From the NCBI GenBank assembly GCA_002687745.1, contig NZBE01000011.1:87352-151351 (forward strand): a DNA stretch of 64,000 nucleotides, read 5' to 3'. This document shows, one piece after another, positions 61,434 through 64,000 of the stretch. The DNA comes from Acidimicrobiaceae bacterium (GTDB lineage: Bacteria > Actinomycetota > Acidimicrobiia > Acidimicrobiales > MedAcidi-G1). Positions within the stretch are counted from its first letter, which is position 1, and the number at the start of each line of letters is the position of its first letter. The notes under the pieces are model-generated. The model ran no database searches. It was given only the letters and a program-made list of their open reading frames with translations, and was not told where the DNA came from. The translations under genes were made by a program, and so were the position numbers.

Positions 61434-63074
61434 ATGACCAGATCCCGGTGGCTGCTGCCTGCGGTTGGCATTGCCCTGTTCGCCCTGTTGCTGGGAACAA
61501 CGCTGATCTGGCCGACCTCGACCACTCCGCCTGTGGAGAACGCTGCCAGCACGGTCACCCTGGCCCAGGCTCCGCCTCTGTCAGCGGCACCGACAGCGGT
61601 CACGGTCGGGGCACTGCCGCCGACCACCACGAGTGCGCCGTCGCCGACCACCGCCACCGCGCCGTCGCCGACCACCGTCACCGCGGCACCTCCCGCCACG
61701 ACCCCGGTGGCCACGTCGGTTCCCCGGGCCCCGTACGACGGATGGGTTGACCCGGCATCGATGGGTGGCCCCTGGGGTGACATCGTGCCAGGAGTGCTGA
61801 CCTTCAGGGGTTCCCCGACGCGTCGTTGGCACGGCAGCGGTCCGGTGCCGACTGAGCCGGTTGTGGCCTGGCGCTTTCCGGCCGAGGCACAGATGTGCTC
61901 CATGTCGAGCGTCGCCGGGGTGGAACAGGAGTGGTGCGGCATGGGCTGGACCGGCCAACCTGCGGTCTTTGAGAGGCAGGGCCGCACTTGGGTCGTGTTC
62001 GGGGCATTCGACGCCAGGGTCCACTTCCTCGACGGTGCAACCGGTGAGAAGATCATCCCCGACTTCGCAGTGGCAGATATCATCAAGGGGTCGGTGACCG
62101 CGGATCCCGACGGCTATCCGCTCGTGTACGTGGGCTCACGTGATGGCAGGTTGAGGATCCTTGCGATCGACCGGGCGAGACCCACCGAGTTGTGGGGCCT
62201 CGACGCCGACGAGACTGGGCCCAGAATGTGGAACAACGACTGGGACGCCTCACCCCTTGTGCTCGATGACCACCTCTTCGAGGGGGGTGAGAACAGCCGC
62301 TTCCACGTGGTTCGCCTGAACCGTTCCTACGACGACGACGGCCTCGTCGCTGTAGACCCGGAACTGGTGTGGGACGTAGCCGGCTGGGACGATGACCTCC
62401 TGGCCGAGGTCGACTCCAACGTCTCGATCGAGAACTCGCCCCTGATCGTGGGGAACACCCTCTACTTCGCCAACTCCGGTGGACTTGTGCAGGGCTGGGA
62501 CATCGCCGGTCTGGCTGATGGCGTCGAACCGACGCGTGTGTTCCGTTTCTGGGCGGGAGACGACGTGGACGCGACGCTCATTCCCGACGAAGACGGGATG
62601 CTCTACGTCGGAGTCGAGTACGAGCGGGAAACCCTGCGGTCGTTGGAACTTGGACAGATCCTGAAGTTGGACCCGTCGAGGCCCGACGACCCGCTGGTCT
62701 GGGCTGTGGAGGCCCGCACGAAGGTCGGCACGGGTGTGTGGGCCACCCCGGCCATCTACCGTGACCTCGTGGTCGTTCCGACGGCCGACGGAGAGGTGCT
62801 CGGGATATCACGTGCAGGCGGAGGGGTTCGCTGGAAGCTGGAGATCCCCGGCCCTGTCTGGTCGTCTCCCACCATTGTCGACGACGTGATGGTCATAGGT
62901 GACTGCACCGGCCGTGTGCGTGCCTTCGACCTCCATGTCGACGGGACCCGGCCAACGCAGATCTGGGAGGTTCCCACGGGCATCTGCGTGGAGGCGTCGG
63001 CTGCAATCTGGGACGGAACCGTCTACATCGGCTCACGCGACGGACACCTCTACGCACTCCGCGACCCATCCTGA
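61434..63074 (+). CDS. Secreted/membrane-anchored PQQ-like beta-propeller protein
   Basis: The 546 residues comprise an N-terminal membrane helix (about residues 6-26, LLPAVGIALFALLLGTTLIW), a Thr/Pro/Ala-rich linker (about 30-97) and a beta-propeller of PQQ/WD-like blades: VHFLDGATGEKIIPDF, VGSRDGRLRILAIDR, WGLDADETGPRMWNNDWDASPLV, VVPTADGEVLGISRAGGGVRWK and IGSRDGHLYALRD at the end. It has no quinoprotein dehydrogenase signature, so a scaffold or sensor on the outer face is more likely than an enzyme. GTG 61425 is an alternative start. Confidence 0.8.
   Translation: MTRSRWLLPAVGIALFALLLGTTLIWPTSTTPPVENAASTVTLAQAPPLSAAPTAVTVGALPPTTTSAPSPTTATAPSPTTVTAAPPATTPVATSVPRAPYDGWVDPASMGGPWGDIVPGVLTFRGSPTRRWHGSGPVPTEPVVAWRFPAEAQMCSMSSVAGVEQEWCGMGWTGQPAVFERQGRTWVVFGAFDARVHFLDGATGEKIIPDFAVADIIKGSVTADPDGYPLVYVGSRDGRLRILAIDRARPTELWGLDADETGPRMWNNDWDASPLVLDDHLFEGGENSRFHVVRLNRSYDDDGLVAVDPELVWDVAGWDDDLLAEVDSNVSIENSPLIVGNTLYFANSGGLVQGWDIAGLADGVEPTRVFRFWAGDDVDATLIPDEDGMLYVGVEYERETLRSLELGQILKLDPSRPDDPLVWAVEARTKVGTGVWATPAIYRDLVVVPTADGEVLGISRAGGGVRWKLEIPGPVWSSPTIVDDVMVIGDCTGRVRAFDLHVDGTRPTQIWEVPTGICVEASAAIWDGTVYIGSRDGHLYALRDPS
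61635..61682 (+). repeat. Two 24-bp tandem repeats in the propeller-protein linker
   Basis: Two direct copies of a 24-base unit beginning GCGCCGTCGCCGACCACCG differ at one base and encode APSPTTAT and APSPTTVT. They lengthen the Pro/Thr linker between the membrane anchor and the propeller and are a likely site of length variation. Confidence 0.85.
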
Positions 63075-63171
63075 GGTCGTTGCGGTCGACCTGCCCCGGA
63101 TTCTCCCCGACGACGGCCTCTTGGTAGGTTGCCCTTCGGCCCACAGACCCTGAACCGGAGAGCAGCCACAG

Positions 63172-64000
63172 ATGCCTGAACTGACAGAAGCAGAGGTCCG
63201 AGCGCTTGCAGGGCAACTGGTCGAGGATGTGCCCCCCGATCAGGTGGACCAGTTCGAGTTCAGGGGTGCACAGTTCGACCGGGGCCTCGCCATGGTCCAG
63301 TTCCCAGAGGGTCTCGGTGGGCTGGGTCTCTCAAGCCGGCGCCTCCAGACGGCAGTCGACTCCGAGTTGCGTTCCGCCGGGGTCACCTACAACGACCTGC
63401 TCATCAACCCGATCGGCATCGGAATGGGTGGTCCGGTGGTTCTCACGTATGCGACCGATGAGCAAAAGCAGCGCCTGCTCCGGCCGATGTTCACCGGTGA
63501 GGAGATCTGGTGCCAGATGTTCAGCGAACCCGGCTCGGGTTCCGACGTCGCCGGCCTGTCAACCCGTGCAGAACGGGACGGCGACGAGTGGATCGTGAAC
63601 GGCCAGAAGGTCTGGACGACCCTCGCCCATGTATCCCGGTGGGGAATGCTCGTTGCCAGGACCAACCCCGACCAGCCCAAGCACAAGGGCCTCACCTACT
63701 TCCTCCTCGACATGGAATCGCCCGGCGTCGAGGTTCGGCCGCTGCACCAGATAACCGGGGAGGCCGAGTTCAACGAGGTGTTCCTGTCCGATGTCCGCAT
63801 CCCCCACGAAAACGTCTTCGGCGACGTTGGTGGCGGCTGGGGCGCAGCGGTCACCACGCTCATGAACGAGAGGGTGGCTCTCGGTGGCGGTGTGCCCAAG
63901 AAGGGCTCGGGTCCCATCCAGGACCTCGTCAACATCTGGAATGAGACACGGGACAGCCTGGATCCTGTGACAGCGGCGGTACTGAGGGACCGGGTTGTGG
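63172..64000 (+). CDS. Acyl-CoA dehydrogenase, N-terminal part (3' end outside window)
   Basis: The frame is open from ATG 63172 to the window end (276 codons). GGAGAG about ten bases upstream is a ribosome site and TAGGTT (63125-63130) a possible -10. FAD/acyl-CoA dehydrogenase features are LINPIGIGMGGPVVLTYATDEQK, the FAD loop MFSEPGSGSDVAGLSTRAERDG, WIVNGQKVWTTLAHVSRWG and EVFLSDVRIPHENVFGDVGGGW. The catalytic base lies beyond the window, so the chain-length class is open. It fits the short-chain acyl-CoA theme of the mutase and 3-hydroxyacyl-CoA dehydrogenase. Confidence 0.92.
   Translation, partial: MPELTEAEVRALAGQLVEDVPPDQVDQFEFRGAQFDRGLAMVQFPEGLGGLGLSSRRLQTAVDSELRSAGVTYNDLLINPIGIGMGGPVVLTYATDEQKQRLLRPMFTGEEIWCQMFSEPGSGSDVAGLSTRAERDGDEWIVNGQKVWTTLAHVSRWGMLVARTNPDQPKHKGLTYFLLDMESPGVEVRPLHQITGEAEFNEVFLSDVRIPHENVFGDVGGGWGAAVTTLMNERVALGGGVPKKGSGPIQDLVNIWNETRDSLDPVTAAVLRDRVV

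Overview
The window is high-GC (roughly two thirds G+C), gene-dense bacterial chromosome with frequent GTG/TTG starts, 1-4 nt stop/start overlaps and an unmistakably actinobacterial gene set: ClpC, a GlxR/Crp-like regulator, a CysO-like sulfur carrier, HemQ with HemY and HemE, a DUF3263 + LytR_C pair, DUF3499, PAC2, HelD, trimeric PNP and a split acyl-CoA mutase. There are no phage, IS, CRISPR or plasmid genes. My best guess is a free-living, possibly marine or aquatic, member of the Acidimicrobiia or a close actinobacterial class. That placement is inferred from gene content, not measured.

Layout. (1) 1-6.0 kb: a tightly coupled coenzyme operon, folB-folK-DUF2520 protein-panC-nadC-coaX-lysS. 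(2) 6-9.7 kb: a polyprenyl diphosphate synthase divergent from clpC. (3) 9.7-19.4 kb: an unusual lipoprotein-membrane-HAD fusion, radA, a dienelactone-hydrolase-like gene, a Crp-family regulator divergent from ispD-ispF-rlmB, tRNA-Thr(TGT), a class II aldolase-like gene, the DUF3263/LytR_C pair and glycerate kinase. (4) 19.4-27.7 kb: a CysO-like carrier, a CIRCE-controlled solitary groEL with a good terminator, fdhD, hemQ, glnD, a Nudix protein, PAC2 and GNAT. (5) 27.8-35.6 kb: a convergent nucleoside-catabolism cluster. cdd and deoA lie on +; pnp, pgm-like mutase, deoC, a full ALDH and a half-length ALDH lie on -. Together they can turn (deoxy)nucleosides into pentose phosphates, acetaldehyde and acetate-level carbon. 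(6) 35.7-38.6 kb: a split cobalamin mutase (large subunit, B12 subunit, MeaB chaperone) whose two substrate-specificity positions match isobutyryl-CoA mutase. (7) 38.7-42.9 kb: a GtrA / methyltransferase / alpha-toroid / methyltransferase / GT4 block that looks like surface-glycan or glycolipid modification. (8) 43-50.1 kb: dtd and a methyltransferase facing a minus-strand patatin-hemE-hemY-lnt-hydrolase run. The lnt has Ser in place of the catalytic Cys. (9) 50.1-64 kb: a HelD-type helicase, an FtsX/MacB-type ABC exporter pair, GNAT, a small zinc-ribbon protein, cyclophilin, 3-hydroxyacyl-CoA dehydrogenase, an MFS exporter, an AcoX/ATP-NAD-kinase-like protein, DUF3499, a secreted beta-propeller and the 5' part of an acyl-CoA dehydrogenase.

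Regulation. About a dozen genes at the head of transcription units have a TANNNT hexamer 6-9 nt before the start codon and no Shine-Dalgarno sequence. This is the layout expected of leaderless mRNAs, and I used it to choose several starts. Inner operon genes instead rely on overlaps or GGAGG-like sites. The groEL CIRCE element implies HrcA control. Two palindromes sit at the PAC2/GNAT divergent promoter and directly before the DUF3263 start, and may be operators.

The observations most worth a second look are the lipoprotein/pseudo-HAD fusion, the half-length ALDH translated with a full ALDH in the deo cluster, the Cys-to-Ser Lnt, the mutase residue signature, the widespread leaderless promoters, and a possible ATC start codon for helD.
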